DNA from: an uncultured Roseobacter sp.
GTDB lineage: Bacteria > Pseudomonadota > Alphaproteobacteria > Rhodobacterales > Rhodobacteraceae
NCBI RefSeq assembly: GCF_947492555.1
Contig: NZ_CANLNE010000003.1
Span: 744,001-808,000 of the forward strand
Direction: 5' to 3'
DNA: 64,000 bases
A model generated the notes under the pieces. The model was not told the DNA's origin, did not search any database, and worked only from the letters and a program-made list of their open reading frames with translations. The translations under genes and the position numbers were made by a program. The first letter of the stretch is position 1. Each line of letters begins with the position of its first letter. Shown piece by piece: positions 35,852-44,469 of the stretch.

Positions 35852-36238
35852 CTACAAGCGACCCACCACGGCCTCTATGCAATTGCGTAACCCTGCCTGT
35901 TCAAATGGCTTTTTCAAGTAGTTATTCATCCCTAGTTTTTTGCCATGATCGACGATTTGTTGCTCGGCGCGACCGGTAATCAGGATAAACCCGACGCCCT
36001 TAGTTTTGGGTGAGGTACGCAAATGGTGGAGTAGTTGCAATCCATCCATTTGTGGCATGTTATAATCTGAAATTACTAGGTGAACGGGATGCGTCGCCAG
36101 CGCCTTGAGTGCATCCACCCCGTTTTCAGCTGTTGAAACATTCCGTATGCCAAAGGCATCCAATGCTTGCGTAATCAAGCCACGACTAGTGGACATATCG
36201 TCAACAACCATAATTCTAATTTGGTCTCGCAATGACAT
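35852..36238 (-). CDS. cheY: Chemotaxis response regulator CheY
   Basis: 128-residue single receiver domain. The acidic pocket is VVDDMSTSR (Asp pair near residues 13-14), the phospho-acceptor Asp is in VISDYNMPQMDG (near 58), and the conserved Lys is in YLKKPFE (near 110). The Thr/Ser position is in ILITGRA. It carries the output of CheA to the motor or to another target. It lies three bases from cheR and just before the unknown small gene. Confidence 0.94.
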   Translation of the reverse strand: MSLRDQIRIMVVDDMSTSRGLITQALDAFGIRNVSTAENGVDALKALATHPVHLVISDYNMPQMDGLQLLHHLRTSPKTKGVGFILITGRAEQQIVDHGKKLGMNNYLKKPFEQAGLRNCIEAVVGRL

Positions 36239-36240
36239 GA

Positions 36241-37125
36241 TTATTGCCCCCTTGGCTCTAACGAAATCTGACCGCTTGCATTCATCGGTCTATAGGTTGT
36301 TGGCCCATCGGTTTCAAAGCCTGTTGCCTGCGGATCCGCAATTCTCTCCGAATGACCCAGAAATAGAATTCCGTCCGGATGTAGAATTTGGTGAAAGCGG
36401 GGCCAAAGCCGATTTTGAGTTTCAACGTCGAAGTAGATGACCACGTTTCTGCAGAATATTACATCCATACTGTGCCGCATTGGCCACTCTGACAAAAGGT
36501 TGAGTTCGTTAAACCTTATAAGGCTGCGCAGCTTTTCATTGGCGCAAAAAACCGTTTCCTCCTTTTCAGTTCTCTTAACAAAGTACTTTTGCAACAATTC
36601 ATTCGGGATACCGGAAGTAAGCCGATCTGGGTAGCTTGCCGCCTTGGAGAAACCGATGACTGTGGAGTCGATGTCAGTAGCCAAAATACGAATATCCATT
36701 TCGCCAATATCAGGAGCCACTTCTAATAACGACATTGCTATTGAAAATGCCTCTTGGCCGTTGGAACACCCTGCCGACCAGATTCTGACTCTGTCACCGT
36801 TGCGCAATCTCGGCAAAAAGTCTCTGGTTACACATTTTTGAAGCCTGTCGAAGTGGTGCTTTTCCCTAAAAAAGTGTGACACGTTCGTAGTGAGTGCGGA
36901 AATCATGTGCCGTCTCTCTTGACGTCCCTCATCAGAACAAACGAAAGCGCTGTAATTTTCAAAATCTGAAATATTCAGTGCACGCAATCGATGTCGGAGG
37001 CGTGATTGAATCATTGATGTTTTTTCCACCGCCAACTGCAAGCCGCTCTCGCGATAGGCAAGGTGAGCGATAGCTTCAAAGCTCTTTGCGTCGATGACAG
37101 TATCTGCAGTTTGAGTTTTCATCAT
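36241..37125 (-). CDS. cheR: Chemotaxis protein methyltransferase CheR
   Basis: 294 residues. The N-terminal helical domain is followed by the SAM-binding domain with IWSAGCSNGQEAFSIAM (motif I, about residues 117-133) and the later CRNVVIYFD (about 225-233). It methylates glutamates on chemoreceptors, opposing CheB. Overlaps cheW by four bases. Its coding region is noticeably AT-richer than genes outside the che locus. Confidence 0.95.
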   Translation of the reverse strand: MMKTQTADTVIDAKSFEAIAHLAYRESGLQLAVEKTSMIQSRLRHRLRALNISDFENYSAFVCSDEGRQERRHMISALTTNVSHFFREKHHFDRLQKCVTRDFLPRLRNGDRVRIWSAGCSNGQEAFSIAMSLLEVAPDIGEMDIRILATDIDSTVIGFSKAASYPDRLTSGIPNELLQKYFVKRTEKEETVFCANEKLRSLIRFNELNLLSEWPMRHSMDVIFCRNVVIYFDVETQNRLWPRFHQILHPDGILFLGHSERIADPQATGFETDGPTTYRPMNASGQISLEPRGQ

Positions 37126-37580
37126 GCTGCGTTGTTCTGAACGGACAATACGATGGAGCTAAGATCCAGAACGCGGATCATACGTTCATCAATCAAGGTA
37201 ATAGCACTAACCACGTTTACGGAAGTGTTGGCTTGCATTTCTGGCGGAGGTTGCAAGTCGTCAGCCGTCAAGGCGATTATGTCGGAAACCGCGTCGACTA
37301 GCAGTCCTGTCATAACATCGTCATGGTTGACGACTATTATTACATTCCTGTCGGTGTGTTCTTGTGGTTTGAGACCCAGTCTTTCAGATAAATCCATAAC
37401 CGGCAAAACCGTACCGCGTAAGTTTATCACACCCTTCATGTAGCTCGGGGCGTGCGGCAATGGAGTGGTTTTTGTCCATCCACGAATTTCGCGTACTGAC
37501 ATAATGTCTAACGAGTATTCCTGGTCGGCCAACTGAAAGGTCAACAATTCGATTGCAGTAGATGTTTCTTTGTCACTCAT
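37122..37580 (-). CDS. cheW: Chemotaxis coupling protein CheW
   Basis: 152 residues of the two-lobed CheW beta fold. Typical stretches are LTFQLADQEYSLDIMSVREI (trimmed at the start), the receptor/CheA contact region YMKGVINLRGTVLPVMDLSE and the C-terminal IVLSV. It links receptors to CheA. The start overlaps the cheA stop (ATGA) and its stop overlaps the cheR start. Confidence 0.95.
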   Translation of the reverse strand: MSDKETSTAIELLTFQLADQEYSLDIMSVREIRGWTKTTPLPHAPSYMKGVINLRGTVLPVMDLSERLGLKPQEHTDRNVIIVVNHDDVMTGLLVDAVSDIIALTADDLQPPPEMQANTSVNVVSAITLIDERMIRVLDLSSIVLSVQNNAA

Positions 37581-39829
37581 GCCGTCAGTCCTGTAGATGG
37601 TTGGGAGGCCGCCGTGCCGCCCGCGCCGATTGCGTTGCTGATTATGTCGGACGTGTCCAAGATCAGAGCGATCTGTCCGTCACCAAGTATGGTGGCTGCG
37701 GCGATACCTGGGGCTCGGTAGAAGCTGTCGTCCAATCCCTTAATCACCACCTGCCGCTGATCTTGGATGCTATCGATGATTAACGCTGCGCGGCTGCCAT
37801 CTTCATGGGCGATAAGAAGGACGACGGAGCCTTGATAGTCTTCAATGGGATCTCGATACCCAAGCTCCTTTCCAAGATCGAACAAGGGCACAAATCCGCT
37901 TCTGACACGAACCACGTTTGCGCCTGGCCGCACCATTTCCACGTCGTCGTTGGTAAGTGTGAGAGTTTCGATTACAACATTCAGGGGCAGCACGAGCGTC
38001 TCATCAGCCACTTGCACTACCATGCCGTCAAGAACAGCCAAAGTGAGCGGCAATGAAATTGAGAAAGTTGTGCCTGCGCCGGGTGTTGACGCAATTGAGA
38101 TGCGACCGCCAAGCGCTTGGATCGAAGTGCGAACCACGTCCATGCCAACACCACGCCCAGAGAGATCTGATACGACGGAGGCAGTTGAAAAACCCGGTAA
38201 AAACAATAGATTATCTATTTCTGTATCGGACAAGGACGCGTCTGCAGGTACGAGACCCTTATCTATGGCGATTTGCAGGACTTTCGGTCGGTTGATCCCG
38301 CCACCGTCATCTGAGACCTCAATCACTACTCTTCCTGAGCGATGCGCAGCTGTCAGGTTGACTTGTCCTTGTTCAGATTTGCCGGCGGCAACGCGATCTT
38401 CGGAGCTTTCAAGCCCGTGATCAACCGCGTTGCGGATCATATGCGTCAACGGATCGGCCAGTCTTTCGATCACGGTCTTGTCGACTTCCGTACTCTCACC
38501 TTCGGTATTCAGGCGCACATCTTTCCCAACGGCGGATGATGCTTCGCGGACAATCCGTGACATGCGTTGGAATAGCGATTTCACCGGTTGCGCCCGGATC
38601 ATCATGACGCTGTCCTGAATGTCTCGGGTCAGGCGTTGGAATTCCTCTAGCCCATTCATCGCATCTGAATGCGGCGAGAGGCCGGAGCTTTCGAGACTTT
38701 GAGACAGCATTGCCTGATTGATGACAAGTTCGCCAACCAAGTTTACCAGCCGTTCAATGCGGTCCAGATCCACACGCACAACGGACTTGGCGGCGGCGGC
38801 TTGAGATGGCGCCTTGGGTGGTGAAGCCTTTGGCTTGGCAGCACCATCAGGTTGTGAGGCCACCTCAGGTTCGGGTTGTACATCTTTGACAGGTTCATCG
38901 ACTGGGGCAAGCGGTGGAATTTCCAGTGCGGCGTCGACGTCCTTCGGCTGATCTTCGGCCTCTGCCTCGGTCACTGATTGGTCGGGCACATCAGGTTCTT
39001 GAGCATTACCTGAAGCATCGTTTTTCTCGATACTGAGCGTGCACAAGCCTTCGACAAACTCAAAGGCCGCCGAAATCTCTGCTTCATCCACGTCGGTCTT
39101 CAACTCGATCGTCCAGGACAAGTAGGATTGCTCTGGCACAAGCGTGTCGAAATCGGGCAGCTCATCCAGGTGACAGGTAACGCTACACTCGCCTAGCTCA
39201 TCCAGCGTACGCAGCATGTGAAAGGGTTCATTGCCGGTTTCAAACAGATCGTTGTCCGGTTTGAAGCGAATGGTGAAACCCACGTCAGAAGGGGTAGGCA
39301 GATCGTCCAACGGGGGAAGGTCCGGCACATCAGGGCTGCCGTCTTCCTCGTCGCCCAGGTCAAGGTCAAAGGACAGCGCTGCAGGCTGGAAATCGATCTC
39401 TTCCTCTTCCACTTCTTCCTCTGCCGCGCCGGTTTCGCCTAGAAGACCGTCAAGAGAGGCCAGAAGCTTCGCCGTTTCATCTTTGGGCAGATCACCGTCG
39501 TCCCGGCTGATCCGCACCAGGTCCGAAAGGTGATCCGCACATTGGAAGAATATTTTGCGGGCGTCGCTCTCGGGCGACATTCTGCCCGCGCGTACCTCGT
39601 CCAGGACCGTTTCGAAACGGTGGGCAAATCGCACAAGCGCTTCCAACCCGAAAGCACCGGCGCCCCCTTTGATGGAATGAACCGCACGAAAGACGACGTT
39701 GATCGTCTCGGGGTCTTCATCTCCGTCATCCAGCGCCTGCAGCCCATCCTGCAGCGCCTCCAGAAGCTCCTCGCACTCGATGAAGAACGAGGCGCGGATT
39801 TCTGCCATGGGATCATTGGACTCTGACAT
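37577..39829 (-). CDS. cheA: Chemotaxis histidine kinase CheA
   Basis: 750 residues with the standard order. P1 Hpt domain with phospho-His in AVHSIKGGAGAFG (about 50). Then a variable region of low complexity, rich in acidic residues and then in Pro/Ala/Lys, that replaces or hides P2. P3 dimerisation helices follow (about 350-420). P4 is an ATPase domain with N-box HMIRNAVDHGLE, G1 DDGGG and G2 GRGVGMDVV. P5 is a CheW-like domain at the C-terminus. It is coupled to cheW and follows cheY by nine bases. All catalytic boxes look intact. Confidence 0.95.
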   Translation of the reverse strand: MSESNDPMAEIRASFFIECEELLEALQDGLQALDDGDEDPETINVVFRAVHSIKGGAGAFGLEALVRFAHRFETVLDEVRAGRMSPESDARKIFFQCADHLSDLVRISRDDGDLPKDETAKLLASLDGLLGETGAAEEEVEEEEIDFQPAALSFDLDLGDEEDGSPDVPDLPPLDDLPTPSDVGFTIRFKPDNDLFETGNEPFHMLRTLDELGECSVTCHLDELPDFDTLVPEQSYLSWTIELKTDVDEAEISAAFEFVEGLCTLSIEKNDASGNAQEPDVPDQSVTEAEAEDQPKDVDAALEIPPLAPVDEPVKDVQPEPEVASQPDGAAKPKASPPKAPSQAAAAKSVVRVDLDRIERLVNLVGELVINQAMLSQSLESSGLSPHSDAMNGLEEFQRLTRDIQDSVMMIRAQPVKSLFQRMSRIVREASSAVGKDVRLNTEGESTEVDKTVIERLADPLTHMIRNAVDHGLESSEDRVAAGKSEQGQVNLTAAHRSGRVVIEVSDDGGGINRPKVLQIAIDKGLVPADASLSDTEIDNLLFLPGFSTASVVSDLSGRGVGMDVVRTSIQALGGRISIASTPGAGTTFSISLPLTLAVLDGMVVQVADETLVLPLNVVIETLTLTNDDVEMVRPGANVVRVRSGFVPLFDLGKELGYRDPIEDYQGSVVLLIAHEDGSRAALIIDSIQDQRQVVIKGLDDSFYRAPGIAAATILGDGQIALILDTSDIISNAIGAGGTAASQPSTGLTA

Positions 39830-39838
39830 CGGACCCCC

Positions 39839-40204
39839 TTACCCCGCAACCATCTGCAAAGCCTTGATAAGCTTTGAGGGATCGAATGGTTTCACAATCC
39901 AGCCGGTGGCCCCGGCGTCGCGCGCGCGCGCTTTCAACTCAGGCGCCGCTTCTGTCGTGAGAACCAGAATAGGCGTGGCGCGATGTTTGTCCTGACCGCG
40001 CACCGCGTCGATAAATCCGAACCCGTCCATACGCGGCATGTTGATGTCCGTAATGATCGCGTCGGGCTCGATACCATCAAGAACCTCAATCCCGTGCACG
40101 CCATCATCGGCGGTATGCACGTTGAAACCAGCAGGCAGCAGAGCGAGACGGATCATGTCACGCATGGTGCGGCTGTCGTCCACGGCCAGAATTTCCAATG
40201 TCAT
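39839..40204 (-). CDS. cheY: Chemotaxis response regulator CheY (second copy)
   Basis: 121-residue single receiver domain. AVDDSRTMRDM supplies the acidic pair, IITDINMPRMDG the phospho-acceptor Asp (near 54) and IVKPFD the Lys. It differs substantially from the cheY copy at 35852-36238, so the two are not a recent duplication. One probably signals to the target and the other may serve as a phosphate sink or adaptation partner. The start overlaps the stop of the STAS gene (ATGA). Confidence 0.94.
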   Translation of the reverse strand: MTLEILAVDDSRTMRDMIRLALLPAGFNVHTADDGVHGIEVLDGIEPDAIITDINMPRMDGFGFIDAVRGQDKHRATPILVLTTEAAPELKARARDAGATGWIVKPFDPSKLIKALQMVAG

Positions 40205-40476
40205 GTGCGTCCCCTCGCAACAGCTTCCGGTGTCATGCCCATGACCCGCAGCTGATCAATCACCCGGTCGGAGACATTGATCAGGGAGACCGAACGGCCG
40301 GCCTCAACAGCGCTCGTCGCGGCAGACAGAATAACTTGCAGGCAAAGCGCGCCGAGGTGTTTTACATCCGACATGTCCAGAACGAGTTCTCCGTCGGACT
40401 GCTCTTTCAAGGTGGTTGCCAGTGCGGACGCTGCGGGCAGGTCGAGCCGGGGAGCGAGTTGGATAGGGGCACTCAT
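40201..40476 (-). CDS. STAS-domain protein at the head of the che operon
   Basis: 91 residues from ATG 40476 with GAGGAGAG just upstream; a TTG further out is unlikely. The fold follows SpoIIAA-type STAS domains: beta strand ELVLDMSDVKHLGALCLQVI and VSLINVSDRVIDQLRVMGM. In SpoIIAA the loop carries a phosphorylatable Ser (DSSG); here the matching positions read G-A-L-C, so the phospho-Ser is missing. It is the first gene of the STAS-cheY-cheA-cheW-cheR-cheY-unknown operon. Its role is probably protein interaction; this is inference. Confidence 0.88.
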   Translation of the reverse strand: MSAPIQLAPRLDLPAASALATTLKEQSDGELVLDMSDVKHLGALCLQVILSAATSAVEAGRSVSLINVSDRVIDQLRVMGMTPEAVARGRT

Positions 40477-40642
40477 CGCGCTCTCCTCAAATTGCAAGAT
40501 CTTTGCAGGTGCATCGCTCTCTCCACATCGGCTTTGTACATGAGTGAAGCGGTTGTAGAGCGCAGTCCGTTAAGACGGAGTTACCCGCTAAAAACTTTTG
40601 AGGACCAAACGCCAACACAGAGTTTCCGGAGCGGAAAATGAG

Positions 40643-40669
40643 AAACCCCGACACTCGTGGCCGGGGTTT
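40643..40669. terminator. Bidirectional terminator hairpin
   Basis: AAACCCCG (40643-40650) pairs with CGGGGTTT (40662-40669) over an eleven-base loop. It lies 27 bases beyond the stop of the minus-strand corrinoid methyltransferase gene and ends that operon. T-rich sequence follows the stem on either strand, though the minus-strand run is interrupted. Confidence 0.65.
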
Positions 40670-40695
40670 TCATACATGTACTTTGGTGGAGCGGT

Positions 40696-41778
40696 TCAGG
40701 CGCGGCGTCGGCGCCCTCCGCTGCGACCGGCACGTCCGCGCCCTTCCTGTCCGGGTTTCGGCGCTTCCTTGTTGAACGCGATCCAGGCCCCCCCGTGCGG
40801 GTCATTATTGGTCAGGAAATTCGCGGCTCGAATCGCTTCCATTTCCTTGCCGGGGCGCGGTTTGGTCGATCCAAGGCCGGTGAGCTGGCAAAAGAGTTCC
40901 AGATCCATATCGTCCGGAAACACGACGCCCGCAGCAGCGAGTTCCAGTTTTTTGGCCTCGATCTTGGCGGCGGGCACGGGCAGGGCGACCGGATTCATGA
41001 TCGCCGATGTCATCCCGGCCCCCATTGCCATCGGCAGAAAGGCGTTGTTGATGCCATGCCGGTTGGGCAGACCAAAGGAGATGTTGGACGCACCGCAGGT
41101 GGTGTTCACCCCAAGCTCCTCACGCAGACGCCGCACGAGGGTAAAGACCTGATGACCGGCGGTGGCCATTGCGCCAATCGGCATGACCAGCGGGTCGACG
41201 ACAATATCATGCGCGGGGATACCGAAATCAGCAGCCCGCTCGACGATTTTCTTGGCGACGGCAAAGCGCACGTCGGGGTCTTCGGAGATACCGGTGTCAT
41301 CGTTGGAAATGGCCACCACCGGCACGTCGTACTTCTTGACCAGCGGCAGCACGATTTCCAGCCGCTCTTCTTCCCCGGTTACGGAATTCAGCAGGGGGCG
41401 CCCTTCGCAAGCCTCAAGGCCGGATTCCAAGGCACCGGGCACCGAGCTGTCGATGCACAGCGGCACATCGACAATGGCCTGCACCCGCTCCACCAACTCC
41501 TTCATCAGCGGCGGCTCGACAAAATTGTTGTCGGCATAACGGGCATCTTCGGCCATCTTGTTGGTGAAAACGGCCCCTGAATTTATGTCCAGAATGTTCG
41601 CGCCTGCGGCCACCTGAGCAATCGCATCCGCCTCGACCATGGTGAAATCACCCGCCTCCAGCTCCATCGCCAGCTTCTTTCGGCCCGTTGGGTTGATCCG
41701 TTCGCCAATGACGCAGAAGGGCTGATCAAAGCCGATGATCGCGGTCTTGGTCTTGGATTCGACAATTGTACGGGTCAT
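40696..41778 (-). CDS. Methyltetrahydrofolate:corrinoid methyltransferase
   Basis: 360 residues of the pterin-binding barrel found in MetH/AcsE-type proteins: VIGERINPTGRKK at residue ~23, ANILDINSGAVF, and NTTCGASNISFGLPNRHGIN near 230. It should transfer a methyl group between a corrinoid protein and tetrahydrofolate. The last ~25 residues are an arginine/glycine-rich tail (GRGRAGRSGGRRRRA), outside the catalytic fold. It is the third gene of an operon with an MTHFR-like enzyme and a small 'virulence factor' family protein. No corrinoid protein or reactivating protein is in the window. Confidence 0.9.
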   Translation of the reverse strand: MTRTIVESKTKTAIIGFDQPFCVIGERINPTGRKKLAMELEAGDFTMVEADAIAQVAAGANILDINSGAVFTNKMAEDARYADNNFVEPPLMKELVERVQAIVDVPLCIDSSVPGALESGLEACEGRPLLNSVTGEEERLEIVLPLVKKYDVPVVAISNDDTGISEDPDVRFAVAKKIVERAADFGIPAHDIVVDPLVMPIGAMATAGHQVFTLVRRLREELGVNTTCGASNISFGLPNRHGINNAFLPMAMGAGMTSAIMNPVALPVPAAKIEAKKLELAAAGVVFPDDMDLELFCQLTGLGSTKPRPGKEMEAIRAANFLTNNDPHGGAWIAFNKEAPKPGQEGRGRAGRSGGRRRRA

Positions 41779-41793
41779 TCAGATGTCCTTGGA

Positions 41794-42720
41794 TCAGGCG
41801 TTTGCAGGGGCAGTGGCGGCACCACCATTGGCGATGGCCCAGGTAGCATTGGTCTTGATGCCGCCCAATGGGAAAAAGTGCACGTTGGTGATGTTGAAGT
41901 CGGGGTTGGCTGCCTTGTGGGCTGCCAGTTCGGCCACAACATCGGTGGGCTCATAGGGCAGCAACAGCTTGGTGACATCCATCGCGCGTTTCTGCAGCAC
42001 CTTCAGCGAGGGGCCAACACCGCAGGCAATGGCGAATTTGATCAGGGTCTGCAGCTTGGCGGGTCCCGCAATGCCGATATGCACGGGCAGGGTGATGCCC
42101 TGCGCCGCCAGATCGTCGGCCCACTTGATGATCGGCTTCGCGTCAAAGGCAAACTGCGTGGCCAGCGCCATCTGCGCGTCCGTGCGGCTCTGAAAGTCGT
42201 TCTTCCAGTGCAGCGCAGCGGTCACATTGGTCATGGAGCCATCCGCATCAATGTCGCGGTTGCCCTCCGGGTGTCCCGCCACATGCAGCCGCTTGAAACC
42301 GGCTTCATCGAAAAGTCCGGTCTCCATCAACTGCATCGAACTGTCGAAATCCCCGTGCGGCGTGGCCACACCGCCGGCGAGCAGGAGCGCCTGATCGACG
42401 TCCGCTTCGCCCTGATAGCGCGCGATCCAGTCAGCCAGCGTCGCCTTGTCCTTGATGATCCGTGCCGGAAAATGCGGCATCACTGGGTAGCCGTCTGCGT
42501 TCAGCCGCTTGGCCGTGGCGATCATGTCCTCGATGGGCGTGCCTTCGATATGAGCGATGTAAACGCGGGTGCCCTCGGGCAGCAGGTCGCGGAAGTTCTC
42601 GACCTTCTCTGCCGTGCGCGGCATCACCTCGATGGAGTAATCCTGCAAAAACGCCTCGACCTCCGGGCTGGCGGGGGTCTGCGGGGCCGTGTCTTTCTTC
42701 TTGAAGTTCAGCAGAGCCAT
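41794..42720 (-). CDS. Methylenetetrahydrofolate reductase family protein
   Basis: 308 residues of the MTHFR barrel: EVMPRTAEKVENF (with the N-terminal acidic residue), YIAHIEGTPIEDMIATAKRL, LLAGGVATPHGDF and the C-terminal VHFFPLGGIKTNATWA. The spelling differs from canonical MetF and matches the subgroup found beside corrinoid methyltransferases. It probably oxidises methyl-THF produced from demethylation reactions to methylene-THF, linking methylated substrates to one-carbon oxidation. It sits 15 bases before the methyltransferase gene on the minus strand. Confidence 0.88.
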   Translation of the reverse strand: MALLNFKKKDTAPQTPASPEVEAFLQDYSIEVMPRTAEKVENFRDLLPEGTRVYIAHIEGTPIEDMIATAKRLNADGYPVMPHFPARIIKDKATLADWIARYQGEADVDQALLLAGGVATPHGDFDSSMQLMETGLFDEAGFKRLHVAGHPEGNRDIDADGSMTNVTAALHWKNDFQSRTDAQMALATQFAFDAKPIIKWADDLAAQGITLPVHIGIAGPAKLQTLIKFAIACGVGPSLKVLQKRAMDVTKLLLPYEPTDVVAELAAHKAANPDFNITNVHFFPLGGIKTNATWAIANGGAATAPANA

Positions 42721-42768
42721 CAGGCGATCCTTTCGGGTCAGAAGTCGGTCGAAAAATCGGGGCAGGGG

Positions 42769-43065
42769 TCAGGCCCAGCCATCATTGTTGATCAGGGCCT
42801 TGATCCGGTCACGGTCATATTCCGCATCCAGACGGGCGGCTTCGGCGTCGGCAACGGCATCGGGGTCGCCCTCAACGGGAAAGGGGGCGGCCTTGCGCCA
42901 CTCTGCCAGATAGGCATCGGTGTCCTCCGCGCCAACCTTCATGGCCGCCCGGTCAATCGCCTGCTCAAACCGCTCAGGCAATTGCCGCTTGGAGCCACGA
43001 CGGCCTTTGCCTACGATCACCTGGGCCGGAATATCGCGCCAATAAACAATCGTGACGTCAGGCAT
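42769..43065 (-). CDS. Small 'virulence factor' family protein (PF13769-like)
   Basis: 98 residues from ATG 43065; an ATG six codons upstream lies in the purine-rich ribosome binding region. The sequence MPDVTIVYWRDIPAQVIV, followed by a basic segment GKGRRGSKRQLPERF, is typical of this poorly named family. It is regularly found beside the MTHFR-like and corrinoid methyltransferase genes in roseobacters (family knowledge). Function is unknown; the virulence label is historical and probably misleading. Confidence 0.82.
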   Translation of the reverse strand: MPDVTIVYWRDIPAQVIVGKGRRGSKRQLPERFEQAIDRAAMKVGAEDTDAYLAEWRKAAPFPVEGDPDAVADAEAARLDAEYDRDRIKALINNDGWA

Positions 43066-43178
43066 GGGCTGATTCCCCTTCACTCTCTTCTCGCCTGTCT
43101 ATCGGCAGAAAAGCCAATTTCGAGGCCGATTTTCGACAGAACAACATCTGTCCGCGACGCGTAAGGTCTATCGCAAAC

Positions 43179-43200
43179 GCGCCTCTTTCGCGAGAGGCGC
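43179..43200. promoter_or_regulatory. Perfect inverted repeat in the divergent corrinoid-operon/ppx gap
   Basis: GCGCCTCT (43179-43186) and AGAGGCGC (43193-43200) form an eight-base stem over a six-base loop, between the divergent 'virulence factor' gene (start 43065) and ppx (start 43354). No T-run follows. It could be an operator; I see no cobalamin-riboswitch features in the gap. Confidence 0.4.
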
Positions 43201-43353
43201 GCGCCGCCATAATCCTCATGAAGACTGTGAGGTCCGCTGTATATACTGCGGGCCCTGTGAAAACGGCCCAGTGGCCAGCGGCGCATACGGACGCTTGCGC
43301 CAGCGGTCGGCAGCGACTACTCTTAACCCAACTCGAAATGAAAGGCGCGAAAG

Positions 43354-44469
43354 ATGGCGCCACAGCGTCCCAAAGGTGCGGGCGCGCTCGAAAAAAAGAC
43401 GGCTCTGAGCCCCGCGCCAGTTCCGCCCCGATCCGGTGAGCTTTATGCCGCGCTCGATCTGGGCACCAACAGCTGCCGCATGTTGATCGCCCAACCTCAG
43501 GGCACTGGTTTTCATGTGGTCGACAGCTTCTCGAAATCCGTGCAACTGGGTGCGGGGCTTGAGAAAACCGGGCGCTTGTCGCGCGGGTCCATGACGCGCA
43601 CCGTTCAGGCTTTGCGCATTTGCCAACAGAAACTGCGCCGTAATAAAGTGCGCCGCATGCGGCTGGTGGCCACCGAGGCCTGCAGGCGTGCCCTGAACGC
43701 AGATGATTTTATCCGCCGCGTGCACCGCGAAACCGGTCTGAAGCTCGACATTATCAAGCCACAGGAAGAGGCGCAGCTGGCGGTGATTTCCTGCGCGCCG
43801 CTGGTCAGCCGCAACACCGAAAATCTGCTGGTGGTCGATATCGGGGGCGGGTCCACGGAACTGGTGTGGATCGATCTGACAGAGGTGCCGCGCGGGGACC
43901 GGCCCCAGGCCATCATGCGCCTGCACAGCGGGTTCCAGCAGGCGGTCTCCGACCTGCCCGCGGCGCGGGTGGTCGACTGGATTTCCGTGCCTCTGGGCGT
44001 GGCCACCCTGCGTGACCAGTTCAATGATGTCGAAGACGACGCGGCCCGCTTTGCCCTGATGAGCTGGTTTTTCGAGGAAAACCTCGCTGATTTCACGCCC
44101 TATCACGACACCCAGCCCACGGAAAAATTCCAGATCGTCGGGACCTCGGGCACGGTTACGACCGTTGCCGCCAGCCACTTGGGTCTCAAGCGCTATGACC
44201 GCACCAAGGTGGACGGCCTGCACATGACCACCGAGCAGATTGACCGTGTCATCCGCTCTTATTTGGCGCTGGGGCCTGCGGGGCGGCGGGCCGATCCGCG
44301 CATCGGGCAGGACCGGCAGGCGCTGATCATGTCGGGCTCGGCCATCCTGCAGGCCTTGATGCGCTGCTGGCCCACGGACAGGCTGTCGGTGGCTGATCGC
44401 GGTTTGCGCGAGGGTTTACTCTATGCGCAAATGAGCGCAGACGGCGTGTTGGAAGACGGAGAATTCTGA
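43354..44469 (+). CDS. Exopolyphosphatase / pppGpp phosphohydrolase (Ppx/GppA family)
   Basis: 371 residues of the actin-like ASKHA fold. Phosphate-1 loop is [14 protein letters not shown] (about residue 35), the catalytic Glu region is [15 protein letters not shown], phosphate-2 is [13 protein letters not shown] (about 161), and adenosine/phosphate motif [13 protein letters not shown] follows near 265. It degrades polyphosphate or pppGpp. An extra ~28-residue N-terminal tail rich in Ala, Pro and Lys precedes the fold. Its stop overlaps the rlmE start by one base. Confidence 0.93.
   Translation: MAPQRPKGAGALEKKTALSPAPVPPRSGELYAALDLGTNSCRMLIAQPQGTGFHVVDSFSKSVQLGAGLEKTGRLSRGSMTRTVQALRICQQKLRRNKVRRMRLVATEACRRALNADDFIRRVHRETGLKLDIIKPQEEAQLAVISCAPLVSRNTENLLVVDIGGGSTELVWIDLTEVPRGDRPQAIMRLHSGFQQAVSDLPAARVVDWISVPLGVATLRDQFNDVEDDAARFALMSWFFEENLADFTPYHDTQPTEKFQIVGTSGTVTTVAASHLGLKRYDRTKVDGLHMTTEQIDRVIRSYLALGPAGRRADPRIGQDRQALIMSGSAILQALMRCWPTDRLSVADRGLREGLLYAQMSADGVLEDGEF

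Noticed and set aside
41878-43164. 428-codon plus-strand frame opposite the MTHFR-like gene
   Set aside because: Antisense shadow; the minus-strand proteins have recognised family motifs and proper ribosome sites.
43066-43353. Cobalamin riboswitch before the corrinoid operon
   Set aside because: I looked for the conserved B12-box and paired arms on the minus strand and saw none; only an eight-base inverted repeat is present.
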